Shown: piece after piece, positions 1 to 9,432 of the stretch
Numbering within the stretch: position 1 is the stretch's first letter
How the letters are laid out: each line of letters starts with the position of its first letter
DNA from: FCB group bacterium
GTDB lineage: Bacteria > Zixibacteria > MSB-5A5 > GN15 > JAAZOE01
Assembly (NCBI GenBank): GCA_024231695.1
Contig: JAAEQF010000773.1
Location: forward strand, 1 to 51,696
Reading direction: 5' to 3'
DNA length: 51,696 bases
The notes under the pieces: model-generated
The model's input: only the letters and a program-made list of their open reading frames with translations
The model's database searches: none
What the model was told of the DNA's origin: nothing
Translations under genes and position numbers: made by a program

Positions 1-708
1 GGTCGTCACATGCGAAGAGATCTGCACCGACCGAGTCATATGCTCGGAGATCATCTTTCGGGCCCCTTCAAGCGGTAACCGTTCTTCCATCCGGTCGCCT
101 TCACCCAAGGCGGGGGGAACATACGAAGGAAAGGGCACGCCCGGCGGCGGGGTTGCCGATTGAACCGACGGAGTCGGCTTGACAGGCGCGGCAGGAGCAG
201 GAGTCGAAGCAGCGGCGCTCGATACGGATGACCGGGCGGCGGCGGCTTTTTGCACGTCCTCTTTGGTCAGTCGGCCATCGGGGCCGGTTCCGGTTATCTG
301 CGCCGGATCAAGACCATATTCGCGAACCAGTTTTCTGACGGCCGGAGCCATTTTGGGTTTTTTACCGGAAGCTTTGACAGGTGCGGCGGGAGCTTTGGCG
401 GCCCTGGCAGCAGGAGTTTCGGCAGTGGCCGGTTTTTTCTCGGGGACGGAGGCTTTGACCGAGACTTCACCTTCGGTGGCAATTGTGCAAATTACCTTAC
501 CAACCTCAACCACTTCGCCCGGTTCAACCAGCAGTTTTTCGATTATTCCGTCAACTTCCGAGGGAATTTCAATATTAACTTTGTCGGTCATGATCTCGAC
601 CAGAGGCTGATTGACTTCGGTCCGATCCCCGACCGCTACTTTCCATTCCACGATAGTCCCTTCCAGGACTGATTCCCCCATCTGGGGTACAACTACTTCA
701 AATGCCAT
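1..708 (-). CDS. 2-oxo acid dehydrogenase E2 (dihydrolipoyl acyltransferase), N-terminal part
   Basis: The reading frame starts at ATG 708-706 and stays open to the left edge, so the C-terminal catalytic core lies outside the window. The 236 visible residues form a lipoyl domain (about 1-78, with the lipoylated Lys43 in a T-D-K-V turn), an Ala/Pro-rich linker (about 80-118), an E1/E3 subunit-binding domain (about 119-155, ending G-P-D-G-R-L-T-K-E-D-V), a second Ala/Pro linker, and the first residues of the acyltransferase domain (S-S-H-V-T-T at 231-236). E2 carries acyl groups on its lipoyl arm from E1 to CoA. The substrate (pyruvate, branched-chain oxo acid or 2-oxoglutarate) cannot be told from this part. 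A LipM-like enzyme that could serve its lipoylation is encoded at 50819-51592. nadA lies 108 bases upstream on the same strand. Confidence 0.93.
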   Translation of the reverse strand, partial: MAFEVVVPQMGESVLEGTIVEWKVAVGDRTEVNQPLVEIMTDKVNIEIPSEVDGIIEKLLVEPGEVVEVGKVICTIATEGEVSVKASVPEKKPATAETPAARAAKAPAAPVKASGKKPKMAPAVRKLVREYGLDPAQITGTGPDGRLTKEDVQKAAAARSSVSSAAASTPAPAAPVKPTPSVQSATPPPGVPFPSYVPPALGEGDRMEERLPLEGARKMISEHMTRSVQISSHVTT

Positions 709-816
709 GAAAACCTCATTGCCTTTAGTTACTGAATATTACGCAGACATTCAACTGGTTGATTGATCTTGAATTTCCCTGACCGGATTTAGTAATAATA
801 TATTCCGCGATAAGCT

Positions 817-1896
817 TTAGTGAACCATCAACATCCGGTTCAGGGCTATCCGCGCATCGGTCTTAATCGCCTCATCCACCTCAATCCGATCCCGTGTTTC
901 CAGATTCTCTACGGTGAAGGCCAGATCAGCCAAAGTCGTTCTATACATATTGGCACAAACCGGACAGGTTTGCCCCGATAGTTCAAATATTTTTTTGTCC
1001 GGATGGCGATGAGCCATTCGGTTAATCAGGTTAATTTCCGTTCCGATGGCTATAATCGCGCCCGGAGGCTGCTTATCGATATAATTGACGATAAATTTGG
1101 TTGAACCCACGGCGTCGGCTTTTTCCACTACATCCCAAGTACATTCGGGATGAACCACGACCTTGACGCCGGGGAACTTTTCGCGCACCTGTTCAACATG
1201 AAAAGGTTTGAAATTGGTATGAACGTGGCAATGACCTCTCCAGAGAATCAGTTTGGCCCGGCGCAGACGATCGACGTCGATATTTTCTTCGCCGGTTCTA
1301 AAATCCCAGGTAAACATCTCTTCATCGGTCAGACCCATATTGCGGCCGGTGTTGTATCCCAGATTTTCATCAGGGAAAAAGAACAGCTTTTCGGCCCGCT
1401 CATACACATATTTATAAGCGGCGGCGGCATTGGAGGAGGTGCAAATCAGGCCCTCGCGCTGACCGCAAAAGGCCTTTAGTTCGGCCGCCGAGTTCATATA
1501 TGACAGAGGAATTGTTTTCCCGGCGATGCCGATCTCCTCCAGCATCTGCCAGGCGGCGGTGACGTCCTCGATAGCGGCCATATCGGCCATGGGACAACCG
1601 GCCAGCGGATTGGGCAGATAGACTTTTTGTTCGTCCGTAGAGAGGATATCGGCCGATTCGGCCATAAAATGCACGCCGCAAAAAACGATATACTCGGATT
1701 GCTTGCGTTGTGAGGCGGTTTTGGAAAGCTCATACGAGTCGCCGACGAAATCGCTCATCTGAGCTACTTCCAGCCGCTGATAATGATGAGCTAAAAGAGT
1801 CAAGCGTTCGCCCAACCGCGACTTGGCCTCGACTATGAACTGCGCCAGTTCCTCATTGGTCGCTTCTCTGTATTTGTCCGGTACGACTTTATACAT
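817..1896 (-). CDS. nadA: Quinolinate synthase NadA
   Basis: The 359-residue protein has the length and layout of NadA, which condenses iminoaspartate with dihydroxyacetone phosphate to quinolinate in de novo NAD synthesis. It uses a [4Fe-4S] cluster. Conserved pieces are L-L-A-H-H-Y-Q near residue 34, G-D-S-Y-E-L-S near 52, and three cysteine sites suited to cluster binding: G-C-P-M-A-D-M (Cys101), G-H-C-H-V-H (Cys223) and Q-T-C-P-V-C (Cys311/Cys314). Which of the last two cysteines binds iron is not decided here. The start at 1896 follows a GAAGG Shine-Dalgarno about five bases upstream. nadB and nadC are not in the window. The gene sits alone between the peroxiredoxin cluster and the E2 gene, with gaps of about 110-120 bases on each side. 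Confidence 0.96.
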   Translation of the reverse strand: MYKVVPDKYREATNEELAQFIVEAKSRLGERLTLLAHHYQRLEVAQMSDFVGDSYELSKTASQRKQSEYIVFCGVHFMAESADILSTDEQKVYLPNPLAGCPMADMAAIEDVTAAWQMLEEIGIAGKTIPLSYMNSAAELKAFCGQREGLICTSSNAAAAYKYVYERAEKLFFFPDENLGYNTGRNMGLTDEEMFTWDFRTGEENIDVDRLRRAKLILWRGHCHVHTNFKPFHVEQVREKFPGVKVVVHPECTWDVVEKADAVGSTKFIVNYIDKQPPGAIIAIGTEINLINRMAHRHPDKKIFELSGQTCPVCANMYRTTLADLAFTVENLETRDRIEVDEAIKTDARIALNRMLMVH

Positions 1897-2015
1897 AATA
1901 AGCCTTCTTGCTATATTCCATATAATACGCTTCTCAGCCGCGTATTAACGGGCAAATATTCTTTCCGGGGGAATTTTGTAGCAACTGTGGCATTCGACTA
2001 ATCTCCGGCCGGCAA

Positions 2016-2480
2016 TTATCCTTTATGGAAATCGGTCAATATCCGGAAAAGCTCCTCGATATCCGGCTCGTGGGCAATATCGTGATGATCGATGTATCGG
2101 ATAATGCCCTCGGTGTCAATCACGAAAATCGCCCGTTCCGTATGCCCGGCGTCGGTCATCACGCCATACCGGGTGGCAATCTCACCGTGCGGCCAGAAGT
2201 CGGACAAGAGCGGATAATCAATACCGCCCATGGAATATGCCCATGATTTGTGACTGGGAATAGAATCTACCGATACGGCCAAAACCTGGGTATTAAGGGC
2301 TTCGAAACGATCCAGAACCTCATGATAACCGGGAATCTGACCGCTGCAAACGGGTGTCCAATTCAGGGGATAAAAGGCCAGCACAATTGTTTTTTTCCCG
2401 CGAAACTGAGACAATGTTATTGAAGTTCGCAGATGACTCGGCAGAGTAAAATCGGGTGCCTTATCGCCGACCTTAAGCAT
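2016..2480 (-). CDS. Peroxiredoxin, AhpC/TSA family
   Basis: A 154-residue thioredoxin-fold peroxiredoxin that should reduce hydrogen peroxide or organic peroxides. The peroxidatic cysteine is Cys45 in P-L-N-W-T-P-V-C, the family active-site pattern (P-x3-T/S-x2-C). Conserved Arg and Trp positions follow in the C-terminal half (S-D-F-W-P-H-G; T-E-R-A-I-F-V-I-D). I see no clear resolving cysteine, so a 1-Cys or AhpE-like mechanism is possible. The start at 2480 is supported by GGAGGAG upstream. It is the last gene of a stress cluster: coiled-coil protein, ferritin-like protein, broken rubredoxin-like gene, peroxiredoxin. In anaerobes such clusters pair rubrerythrin-type peroxide reduction with rubredoxin as electron donor. 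Confidence 0.93.
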   Translation of the reverse strand: MLKVGDKAPDFTLPSHLRTSITLSQFRGKKTIVLAFYPLNWTPVCSGQIPGYHEVLDRFEALNTQVLAVSVDSIPSHKSWAYSMGGIDYPLLSDFWPHGEIATRYGVMTDAGHTERAIFVIDTEGIIRYIDHHDIAHEPDIEELFRILTDFHKG

Positions 2481-2495
2481 TGTTCTCCTCCGTTA

Positions 2496-2616
2496 TCAGG
2501 AAGATGAATTATCGTCAACTTTTTCGAATTCTGTACTCGGTGCTTCGCATAACGGGTATATCCTGCGGCTTGTCGGCCTCATGGATATAGCCGCAAATTT
2601 CGCACTTCCACTGCAT
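2496..2616 (-). pseudogene. Rubredoxin-like small protein, frameshifted
   Basis: From ATG 2616-2614, behind a strong GAGGGGAG Shine-Dalgarno, the frame reads a typical first rubredoxin knuckle (M-Q-W-K-C-E-I-C-G-Y-I-H-E-A-D-K-P-Q-D). It then continues as unrelated residues to a stop at 2515, giving only 33 residues. The second knuckle is present in the +1 frame from about 2558: Y-P-L-C-E-A-P-S-T-E-F-E-K-V-D, ending at a stop at 2496. That matches the usual C-P-x-C-G-A-P ending, with Cys changed to Tyr (TAC for TGC) and Gly to Glu. Joining the halves at family spacing needs about two extra bases near 2557-2562. It lies 23 bases after the ferritin-like gene and just before the peroxiredoxin Shine-Dalgarno. 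A real 33-residue half-knuckle peptide is the alternative reading. Confidence 0.75.
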
Positions 2617-2639
2617 AGCTCCCCTCTTTCGCCTGGAAT

Positions 2640-3140
2640 CTATAATTCCATAGGCGATGTTTCATCGAATTCAAACCAGCTGTAATTACCGGTGACGGCT
2701 TCCCGCTCGGCTTTTAAAAGCTCGTAATGCCGAAATTCCTCGTTCGCCATCTGAGCATAGATGTCCTTAATCTCATCATTGTCGGCACTCTCGGCGCTGG
2801 ACTTGTAAAATTCGGTCGCTGCCAATTCGGCTTCGATAGCCATATCAATGCATTGGATCTCGTTGATCGGTTCGGTCTCGCGGCGGTCGCTGAAAAATCT
2901 GGATAAAACACTGACGCCCTGATTGGGCAGATTTTCGACCTCTTCATCAAAAAGGTCTTTATAGATTTTAATCAGAATCGTCTCATGGCGAATCTCATCC
3001 TTGGCCAAATTGGTCAGTTTACGCCTGGCATCAACGTTGGTTGCCTTGTCGGCCAAAAACTTATAGAACTTCTGGCCATCAATTTCGGCCACGATCGCGT
3101 TTTTTATCAGCTCACGGTTGTCTATTGATTCGGGTGTCAT
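2640..3140 (-). CDS. Rubrerythrin-type ferritin-like diiron protein
   Basis: A 166-residue four-helix ferritin-like protein with repeated diiron-ligand patterns: E-I-D-G-Q-K-F-Y near residue 19, E-I-R-H-E near 48, a second E-x6-Y helix in the middle (E-A-E-L-A-A-T-E-F-Y), and E-E-F-R-H-Y near 134. Such proteins reduce peroxide or store iron, taking electrons from a rubredoxin domain. This protein lacks a C-terminal rubredoxin domain and ends with a W-F-E-F-D-E-T-S-P tail often seen in stand-alone ferritin-like members. The rubredoxin-like gene directly downstream would be the natural partner but is broken. The start at 3140 has GAGG upstream. A 55-residue coiled-coil protein is encoded 34 bases before it. 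Confidence 0.9.
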   Translation of the reverse strand: MTPESIDNRELIKNAIVAEIDGQKFYKFLADKATNVDARRKLTNLAKDEIRHETILIKIYKDLFDEEVENLPNQGVSVLSRFFSDRRETEPINEIQCIDMAIEAELAATEFYKSSAESADNDEIKDIYAQMANEEFRHYELLKAEREAVTGNYSWFEFDETSPMEL

Positions 3141-3174
3141 ATCATCCTCGTTCGAGCAGGTTTTGTTGTCTTGT

Positions 3175-3342
3175 CTATTTTTGCTGTTCTTCCAGTTGCT
3201 TGAGTTCTTTTTTAAGTTTCTTCAGAGTTTTGTAATTCTTATTCACTCGGGATTTGTCCAGCAGACCGCCGAAGTGGTCCTTTTCCATCGCCTCTTCGAG
3301 CTTGGCAATCTTCTTTTTCACAATTGCGATCTCTTCATTCAT
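3175..3342 (-). CDS. Small charged coiled-coil protein
   Basis: A 55-residue reading frame starts at ATG 3342-3340 with GGTGAACC just upstream. The protein is almost all Lys, Glu, Leu and Ile in heptad-like order (N-E-E-I-A-I-V-K-K-K-I ... K-K-L-K-K-E-L-K-Q-L-E-E-Q-Q-K), broken by a short D-H-F-G-G-L-L-D-K segment near residue 22. It is likely a helical hairpin. I do not recognise a family. Its position 34 bases before the ferritin-like gene, on the same strand, suggests co-transcription with the peroxide-stress cluster; that is inference. Confidence 0.6.
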   Translation of the reverse strand: MNEEIAIVKKKIAKLEEAMEKDHFGGLLDKSRVNKNYKTLKKLKKELKQLEEQQK

Positions 3343-3471
3343 GGTTCACCTCATTCCCTATCCGGATATCTCAATTGAATAAGTCTTCTCGTCCTTTACA
3401 CCGGTCATTCAGCGGCCGTTTGCCGTTTGGAGCCCAATATATACGACATTTTCAGCCAGGCCGCAATTGCT

Positions 3472-5163
3472 CTATTTGCTTTTCATAGACTTCTCAATTT
3501 TGGCCCAGCTATCCCGCAATGACACAGTTCGGTTGAAAACCGGCATTTCCGCCGTCGAGTCGATGCTGTCGAGGTAGAAATACCCCTGCCTCATAAATTG
3601 AAAAAGCGTCCCCGGCGCAGCCTCGGCCGCAAAGGGCTCAATCAGGCATGAGGTCAGAACCCGGCGCGAATCGGGATTAAGGCTGCTCTTGAAATCCTCA
3701 TCGGCCAACGGATTTTCGACGGTGAAAAGGCGCTCAAAGAAACGTACTTCGACTTTTTTCGCCTGCGCCGCCGACACCCAGTGCAACGTCCCCTTGACCT
3801 TACGCCCATCTGGCGACATGCCGCCTCGCGATTCGGGATCATAACTACAGCGCAATTCGACCACTTCGCCTGTTTTATCGTCTTTAATCACTTCATCGCA
3901 ACGGATAAAGTAGGCATGTTTGAGTCGTACTTCCCGTCCCGGTCCCAGCCGGAAAAACTTTTTCGGCGGGTCCTCACGGAAATCATTGCGTTCGATATAA
4001 ATCTCACGCGAAAACGGAACCATCCGTGTACCGGCCGATTCGTCTTCCGGGTTATTGACCGCTTCCAGCTCTTCGGTTTTGTCCTCGGGGTAATTGGTAA
4101 TGACCACCTTGAGCGGTTCCAGTACGGCCATTACCCGCGTTGCCCGCAGGTTCAGATCTTCGCGTAAACAATGTTCCAAAAGGGCTATATCGACCAGACT
4201 ATCCCGTTTGGCTACGCCAATCCGTTCACAGAAATTGCGGATCGCCTCGGGCGTGTACCCCCGCCGACGCATCCCCGAAACGGTCGGCATACGCGGGTCA
4301 TCCCAGCCGTCCACGTCACCGTCTTCCACCAATTTCAACAGTTTGCGTTTACTCAGTACGGTATAAGAAAGATTCATCCGAGCAAATTCTATTTGCTGAG
4401 GATGATAAGCGCCCACCTCATCAATAAACCAATCGTAAAGCGGGCGATGATCCTCGAATTCCAGCGTGCAAACCGAATGAGTTATGGCCTCGATAGAATC
4501 GGAGAGACAGTGAGTGAAATCGTACATCGGGTATATGCACCACTTATCGCCGGTGCGATGATGAGACTCGTGCTTGATGCGATAGATGGCCGGGTCGCGC
4601 ATATTGAGATTGGGCGAAGCCATATCGATCTTGGCCCGCAAGACCCGTGCTCCGTCTTCGAATTCCCCGGCCCGCATCCGTTTGAAAAGATCGAGATTTT
4701 CTTCGATGCTACGATCACGATGGGGACTGTTTTTCCCCGGTTCGGTCAAAGTCCCGCGATACTCCCGAATCTGATCGGGGGTTAAATCATCAACATAGGC
4801 TTTGCCTTTTTCGATCAACTGTACTGCATAATCGTAAAGTCTATCATAATAATCGGAGGCATAAAAGAGACGATCTTCCCAGTCGGCTCCCAGCCAGCGA
4901 ATGTCTTCGATGATCGACTGGACATATTCTTGCTCTTCCTTGCTCGGATTGGTGTCATCGAAACGAAGATTAAACTTGCCCTTATATTGCGAGGCAATGC
5001 CGAAATTGAGATTGATCGATTTGGCGTGGCCGATATGAATATAGCCGTTAGGTTCCGGCGGGAACCGAGTATGTACACGGCTTTCGTTTTTGTTGTTTTT
5101 CAAATCCTCGTTAATGATATCCCGAATAAAATCGGACGGCGTGGTTGCTTCGTTCGTACTCAT
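3472..5163 (-). CDS. glnS: Glutaminyl-tRNA synthetase
   Basis: A 563-residue class I synthetase that charges tRNA-Gln with glutamine. The catalytic HIGH motif is intact (H-I-G-H-A-K-S, residues 43-49, after F-P-P-E-P-N-G), and the KMSKS equivalent is V-L-S-K-R-K-L near residue 270. The C-terminal anticodon-binding beta-barrels of GlnRS follow. I chose ATG 5163-5161 because AAGGTG lies just upstream, inside the end of gltX. The longer in-frame extension to 5247 would only re-read the gltX 3' end. The stop of gltX is one base away, so the two synthetases are probably translated from one message. GlnRS is patchy in bacteria and generally regarded as horizontally acquired; this gene implies direct Gln-tRNA charging. 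Confidence 0.97.
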   Translation of the reverse strand: MSTNEATTPSDFIRDIINEDLKNNKNESRVHTRFPPEPNGYIHIGHAKSINLNFGIASQYKGKFNLRFDDTNPSKEEQEYVQSIIEDIRWLGADWEDRLFYASDYYDRLYDYAVQLIEKGKAYVDDLTPDQIREYRGTLTEPGKNSPHRDRSIEENLDLFKRMRAGEFEDGARVLRAKIDMASPNLNMRDPAIYRIKHESHHRTGDKWCIYPMYDFTHCLSDSIEAITHSVCTLEFEDHRPLYDWFIDEVGAYHPQQIEFARMNLSYTVLSKRKLLKLVEDGDVDGWDDPRMPTVSGMRRRGYTPEAIRNFCERIGVAKRDSLVDIALLEHCLREDLNLRATRVMAVLEPLKVVITNYPEDKTEELEAVNNPEDESAGTRMVPFSREIYIERNDFREDPPKKFFRLGPGREVRLKHAYFIRCDEVIKDDKTGEVVELRCSYDPESRGGMSPDGRKVKGTLHWVSAAQAKKVEVRFFERLFTVENPLADEDFKSSLNPDSRRVLTSCLIEPFAAEAAPGTLFQFMRQGYFYLDSIDSTAEMPVFNRTVSLRDSWAKIEKSMKSK

Positions 5164-5164
5164 A

Positions 5165-6604
5165 TTACACCTTTTCCCGTATATATCGAGCCGCAACGCG
5201 CATCCGCGTCGCTGTTTCCTCGCGGCCCATAAGTTCCAAAAGATCATAAAGACTCGGCCCGGTAGTCATTCCGGTCACCGATAACCGCACGGGATGAATC
5301 AACTGCCCGGTTTTCAGTTCAAGTTCTTCAGCCATCCCCTTAAGCGTTGTTTCCAGACCGTCATGGGTAAACGGCTCCAACGCTTCAAACCGGTCGGCCA
5401 GAGTTTCCAGCCGGTCGGCGTTTTCCGGTATAAATTGTTTTTTGACTCCTTTGGGGTCATACTCGGTCGGCGGCTTGAAAAAATACCCGCCCCGCTCGAC
5501 AAAATGCTCGATCACCGTGGCCCTGTCCTTGAGCAGGCCGATAACATCCATCAGGTAATGCCAGCGGGTTTCAAGGCCGTATTTGGTGGACACATCAGCT
5601 TCGATCAAAAGCGGGGCCACCATCAGGGCCAGATCATGGTTCGATTTGAGTTTTATATGTTCACCGTTGAAATGACTCATCTTGACGAAATCGAACATGG
5701 CGTTGGCCTTGCCCACTCCGGTTATACTGAAAGCCTCGGTCAACTCGGCAACGGTATAAACTTCGCGGTCGTCTTTGGAAGACCAGCCCAAAAGGGTCAA
5801 GTAATTGAAAACCGCTTCGGGTAGAAAACCCTCATTGCCGTAATCGGAGGCATTGGCTGCCTTATCCCGCTTGGATATCTTTTTCTTGCTCTGATTGAAA
5901 ATTAGCGGCAGATGCCCGAAACGAGGTACCGGCAGAGACAAAGCGGAGTAAATCAGTATCTGCTTGAAAGTGTTGGTCTGATGATCGTTGCCCCGGATGA
6001 CATCGGTAATACCCATCTCATAGTCATCCACAACAACGACAAAATTATAAAGCGGACTGCGGTCACTGCGGCAAACGACAAAATCCTCGATATCCTTATT
6101 CTGCTTGACCATCCGCCCGTAAACCATATCGTCATAAGCGGTCTCCCCTTCCGGGACTTTGACCCGGATGACGTTGGGGGTTCCGTCATCAAGCTTTTTC
6201 TGGATTGCCTCGGCGCTCAGATTTAAACAAGTGCGGTCGTAACGATAATCCAGTTTCTTCTCGCGAGCATTTTCCCGTTTGGCGGCCAGTTCTTCGGACG
6301 TGCAGAAACAGCGGTAGGCGTTGCCCGATTCTAAGAGTTGGTCGATATATTGCTGATAAATTTCGGTTCGCTCCGACTGGAAAATCGGTCCTTCGTCCCA
6401 GTCGATCCCCAACCAGGTCAGTGAATCGATGATAGATTTAACCATCTCTTTCGAGGACCGGGCGGCGTCAGTATCTTCGACGCGCAGGATAAATTGCCCG
6501 CCCAGTTTACGAGCGTAGAGCCAGTTGATTATGGCCGTCCGGGCCACTCCGACATGCAGAAACCCCGAAGGCGAGGGAGCAATTCGAACTCTGATCTCAG
6601 ACAT
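5165..6604 (-). CDS. gltX: Glutamyl-tRNA synthetase
   Basis: A 479-residue class I glutamyl-tRNA synthetase. The start is ATG 6604-6602 with AGGA at proper spacing, giving [14 protein letters not shown]; a longer in-frame extension to 6649 has no ribosome-binding site and no homologous residues. The HIGH motif is H-V-G-V at 17-20, and the KMSKS equivalent is K-I-S-K-R near residue 241. The bacterial-type C-terminal helical anticodon-binding domain follows. The tRNA-Glu/tRNA-Gln discrimination of this copy cannot be judged by eye, but the glnS gene one base downstream suggests a discriminating enzyme. A candidate promoter lies at 6649-6677. Confidence 0.97.
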   Translation of the reverse strand: MSEIRVRIAPSPSGFLHVGVARTAIINWLYARKLGGQFILRVEDTDAARSSKEMVKSIIDSLTWLGIDWDEGPIFQSERTEIYQQYIDQLLESGNAYRCFCTSEELAAKRENAREKKLDYRYDRTCLNLSAEAIQKKLDDGTPNVIRVKVPEGETAYDDMVYGRMVKQNKDIEDFVVCRSDRSPLYNFVVVVDDYEMGITDVIRGNDHQTNTFKQILIYSALSLPVPRFGHLPLIFNQSKKKISKRDKAANASDYGNEGFLPEAVFNYLTLLGWSSKDDREVYTVAELTEAFSITGVGKANAMFDFVKMSHFNGEHIKLKSNHDLALMVAPLLIEADVSTKYGLETRWHYLMDVIGLLKDRATVIEHFVERGGYFFKPPTEYDPKGVKKQFIPENADRLETLADRFEALEPFTHDGLETTLKGMAEELELKTGQLIHPVRLSVTGMTTGPSLYDLLELMGREETATRMRVAARYIREKV

Positions 6605-6648
6605 CTGCTTTCCTATACAAAAAACTTCAATTGCGGGTTTTGACTGCA

Positions 6649-6677
6649 AATATATATACGTCTGCCAAGCGCTTCAA
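6649..6677 (-). promoter_or_regulatory. Candidate sigma70-type promoter for gltX-glnS
   Basis: On the minus strand a TTGAAG box (6677-6672) and a TATATT box (6654-6649) are separated by 17 bases. They lie about 45 bases before the gltX start, inside the only gap between gltX and the preceding synthetase gene. The match to consensus is good but rests on pattern alone. Confidence 0.4.
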
Positions 6678-6708
6678 GCAATTTTTTCACGGCTTTTCCA
6701 CAGATGCA

Positions 6709-8808
6709 CTATTTCAGAATAAAGCGGGCGTCAACGGCCTTGCATTCGCGTTTATCACCCGAAACTATAAACGGATTGAGATCTATTTCGGAAAACTCAT
6801 CGAAATCACTGATCAACTGCGACAGTCGAAGTAGCGCTTCCTTGAGAACATTCAGATCGACTGCATCGGCTCCGCGAAAACCGGACAGCAGTGGGAACGA
6901 TTTTAGACTCCGAATCATCTCATCCGCCCGTTCATCGGACAGGGGCGTAATCCGGAAAGCAACGTCTTTCATCACTTCGACGTAAATACCGCCCAAACCC
7001 AACATAATCAACGGTCCGAAAGCCGGATCATAGTTCATGCCAATTACCGTTTCGATTCCGCCCGATACCATTTTCTGGATGGCCACCGAAAATTTTTCGC
7101 CTTTGGGGGTCGGCCCAATCTGCTTTTTGAGATCATTGAAATGCGACCGCAACTCCTTGTCGCTGCGAATATCGACTCGGACCGCCTTGGCTTCGGTCTT
7201 GTGCAAAATCCGAGGCGTATTCAGTTTCATGACCACCGGATACCCGACCTCATTGGCCACGGCTATAGCCTCTTTAGCGCTTTCGGCAAAAGCATATTCG
7301 GCTGCCGGAATGCCATAAGCCTTGAGGATATCGAGGGCATCTTCGCTGATAATCGCTTCATGCCCGGCCTGGCGGCTTTTCTCGATAATATTTTTCACGG
7401 CTTGCTGGTCAACCTTGAAGGTCGGGAATTTACCTTTTTTCCGCTGAAGATACTGCCGGTAACCATCCACGGTCTTGAGCGCCTTGGCAATCGCCTCGGG
7501 GAAAATATAAACTGGAATGCCGTTCTGCGATAATTTTTCGATTCCCTCCGAGCGGAAACCAACGCCCATAAAGCTAACCAAAAACGGTTTATCGGTTTTG
7601 GCCTTGGCATCGATTATCGATTGAGCCACATCCAGTTCATTGACCGTTATCGGCTGAACAAAAATCGGCACGATAGTATCATACGCTTTATCTTTGCCAA
7701 CCGCATCCAGAGCCAGCGTAAATTCGCGTCCCCGCGCTCCGGCTACCAGATCGAGAGGGTTATTAAGCGAAACTTCCGGCGGCAAAAAGGCCTTGAGATC
7801 ATTTTTGATCTTGGCCGAAAGCGGCGGCAGTTTCAAACCGTGGCCGATCAGCGCATCGGTGGCCAGAATTCCGGGCCCACCGGCATTGGTCACAATTGCC
7901 ACCCGGTTGCCTTTGGGCACCGGCTGATTGGAGAGCATCATGGCCACGTCGTACAATTCTTCGATCGAGGTGGTGCGCATGACACCGCACTGAGAGAAAA
8001 GCGCATCCACGCCGACGTCGGCTCCGGCCAGCGCTCCGGTATGCGACGAGGCCGCGCGAGCGCCCTGAGATGTCCGCCCTGATTTAACGGCCACAATCGG
8101 TTTGGTGCGGGTCAGTTTACGGGCGATCTGAGTAAAATTGGTCGGATTACCGAAATTCTCGATATACATCAGAATTATCCTGGTCAGTTCATCCTCGGCC
8201 CAGTATTCCAAAAGATCGTTGGCGGAAATATCGGCCCGGTTGCCGATTGAGGCGAACATCGAGAAACCCAGGTTGAGCAATTCAGCAAAATTAAAAATCG
8301 CCTCGCCCAATGCTCCCGACTGTGAAATAAAGGAGATATTACCCGGTTTGGGGCGAGCTTTGCCGAAAGTGGCGTTAAGACGCACGTCCGGTTCAGTATT
8401 GACCACTCCGAAACAGTTGGGCCCGACAAGGCGAATACCATATTTTTTAATAATCTTAACCAGCCGTTTTTCCAGTTCGACGCCTTTGCCGCCGACTTCC
8501 TTGAAGCCGGCCGAAATTACGACCATCCCTTTGACGCCCTTTTCCCCGCACTGCTCGGCCACCAGGGGCACATGTTCTTTGGGTACGGCCACGATTGCCA
8601 GATCGACCGCATCGGGAACATCGAGAACCGTGGAATAGGCTTTGATGGAATGAATTACGCCGGCTCTGGGATTTACAGGAAATATTTTGCCGTTAAACTC
8701 ATAGTCAATCATATTATGAAGAATTTCACGTCCAATTGTCTGCCGCCGGGACGAGGCGCCGATGACCGCAATCGAACGGGGTCTGAATATACAATCCAGA
8801 TTACTCAT
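6709..8808 (-). CDS. Acetate/acyl-CoA ligase, ADP-forming (fused alpha-beta)
   Basis: A 699-residue NDP-forming acyl-CoA synthetase. It interconverts acyl-CoA plus ADP and phosphate with acid, CoA and ATP, conserving energy from acetyl-CoA or related acyl-CoAs in fermentative metabolism. The N-terminal CoA-binding Rossmann domain (R-P-R-S-I-A-V-I-G-A-S) is followed by the ligase-CoA domains. The phosphorylated active-site His is in A-A-S-S-H-T-G-A near residue 256. A C-terminal ATP-grasp domain starts near 480 (I-L-K-A-Y-G-I-P) and contains a G-Y-P-V-V-M-K-L segment. I chose ATG 8808 (AAGGCGG upstream) over the longer frame from 8841. Substrate specificity is not visible. The STAS gene starts divergently 217 bases away. 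Confidence 0.93.
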   Translation of the reverse strand: MSNLDCIFRPRSIAVIGASSRRQTIGREILHNMIDYEFNGKIFPVNPRAGVIHSIKAYSTVLDVPDAVDLAIVAVPKEHVPLVAEQCGEKGVKGMVVISAGFKEVGGKGVELEKRLVKIIKKYGIRLVGPNCFGVVNTEPDVRLNATFGKARPKPGNISFISQSGALGEAIFNFAELLNLGFSMFASIGNRADISANDLLEYWAEDELTRIILMYIENFGNPTNFTQIARKLTRTKPIVAVKSGRTSQGARAASSHTGALAGADVGVDALFSQCGVMRTTSIEELYDVAMMLSNQPVPKGNRVAIVTNAGGPGILATDALIGHGLKLPPLSAKIKNDLKAFLPPEVSLNNPLDLVAGARGREFTLALDAVGKDKAYDTIVPIFVQPITVNELDVAQSIIDAKAKTDKPFLVSFMGVGFRSEGIEKLSQNGIPVYIFPEAIAKALKTVDGYRQYLQRKKGKFPTFKVDQQAVKNIIEKSRQAGHEAIISEDALDILKAYGIPAAEYAFAESAKEAIAVANEVGYPVVMKLNTPRILHKTEAKAVRVDIRSDKELRSHFNDLKKQIGPTPKGEKFSVAIQKMVSGGIETVIGMNYDPAFGPLIMLGLGGIYVEVMKDVAFRITPLSDERADEMIRSLKSFPLLSGFRGADAVDLNVLKEALLRLSQLISDFDEFSEIDLNPFIVSGDKRECKAVDARFILK

Positions 8809-9025
8809 TTTATTTCCGCCTTTTCTCATAACCAACCTCAATTATTTTAATCGGTTCCCGCGTTCAGTTTTTACAGTCGGCCGCGTATTATATTTAGTCG
8901 CCTGCTAAAAGTCAATTAAACTGTCAAAAAGGGTTGCGCAAGCACGTTTTTTTCGTAACTTTTGATCGGAATATGAGTTTAGAGAATAATACAACAAAAC
9001 ATAGACTGAATAAGGACAAAAGCTG

Positions 9026-9367
9026 ATGAAATTCAATCACTATGAAAAAGACGGTGTTGATGTCATTGTGGTCAAAGGCAAGATTATGGGCGGCGATGAT
9101 TTCATACCGCTCGACGACAAACTTTACGCCCTGATCGGCAAAGGCCGGGGCAAAGTCGTTATCGATCTTTCCGGCTGTGACTGGATCAACTCCACCGGAC
9201 TGGGACGCCTGATTCACCATTCGACGACTTTCAAACAAAAAGATGGCGAATTGAAGCTGGCCAACCTGACCGAAAAAATCGACAAGATTATCACTATTAC
9301 CCGGTTGACCGAGGTTTTCGACGTAACCGATACGGTTGAGGCTGCCATCGAAAAGCTCAACGCCTGA
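9026..9367 (+). CDS. STAS-domain anti-sigma-factor antagonist
   Basis: A 113-residue single STAS domain of the SpoIIAA/RsbV kind. The strand-turn motif is D-L-S-G-C-D-W-I-N-S-T-G-L-G (residues 47-60). Ser56 aligns with the serine phosphorylated by the anti-sigma kinase in SpoIIAA, and the usual Asp before it is Asn here. Such proteins bind an HATPase-type anti-sigma factor when unphosphorylated and so release a sigma factor. No partner kinase, phosphatase or sigma gene is nearby; the gene stands alone with its own terminator at 9433-9465. An AAGGA sequence lies upstream of the start. Confidence 0.9.
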   Translation: MKFNHYEKDGVDVIVVKGKIMGGDDFIPLDDKLYALIGKGRGKVVIDLSGCDWINSTGLGRLIHHSTTFKQKDGELKLANLTEKIDKIITITRLTEVFDVTDTVEAAIEKLNA

Positions 9368-9432
9368 TTAGCTCGGAAAATAACATCGGGTCGATAATTG
9401 GCTTGAGAAAAATCAAAAGTTTAGACAATTGC

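Noticed and set aside
179-672. Two overlapping plus-strand frames of about 140 residues
   Set aside because: They are shadows of the E2 linker and lipoyl domain, whose minus-strand reading is unambiguous.
8842-9025. Possible TTGCGC/TAACTT promoter for the STAS gene
   Set aside because: Both boxes are weak and the leader is T-rich, so the match is not better than expected by chance.
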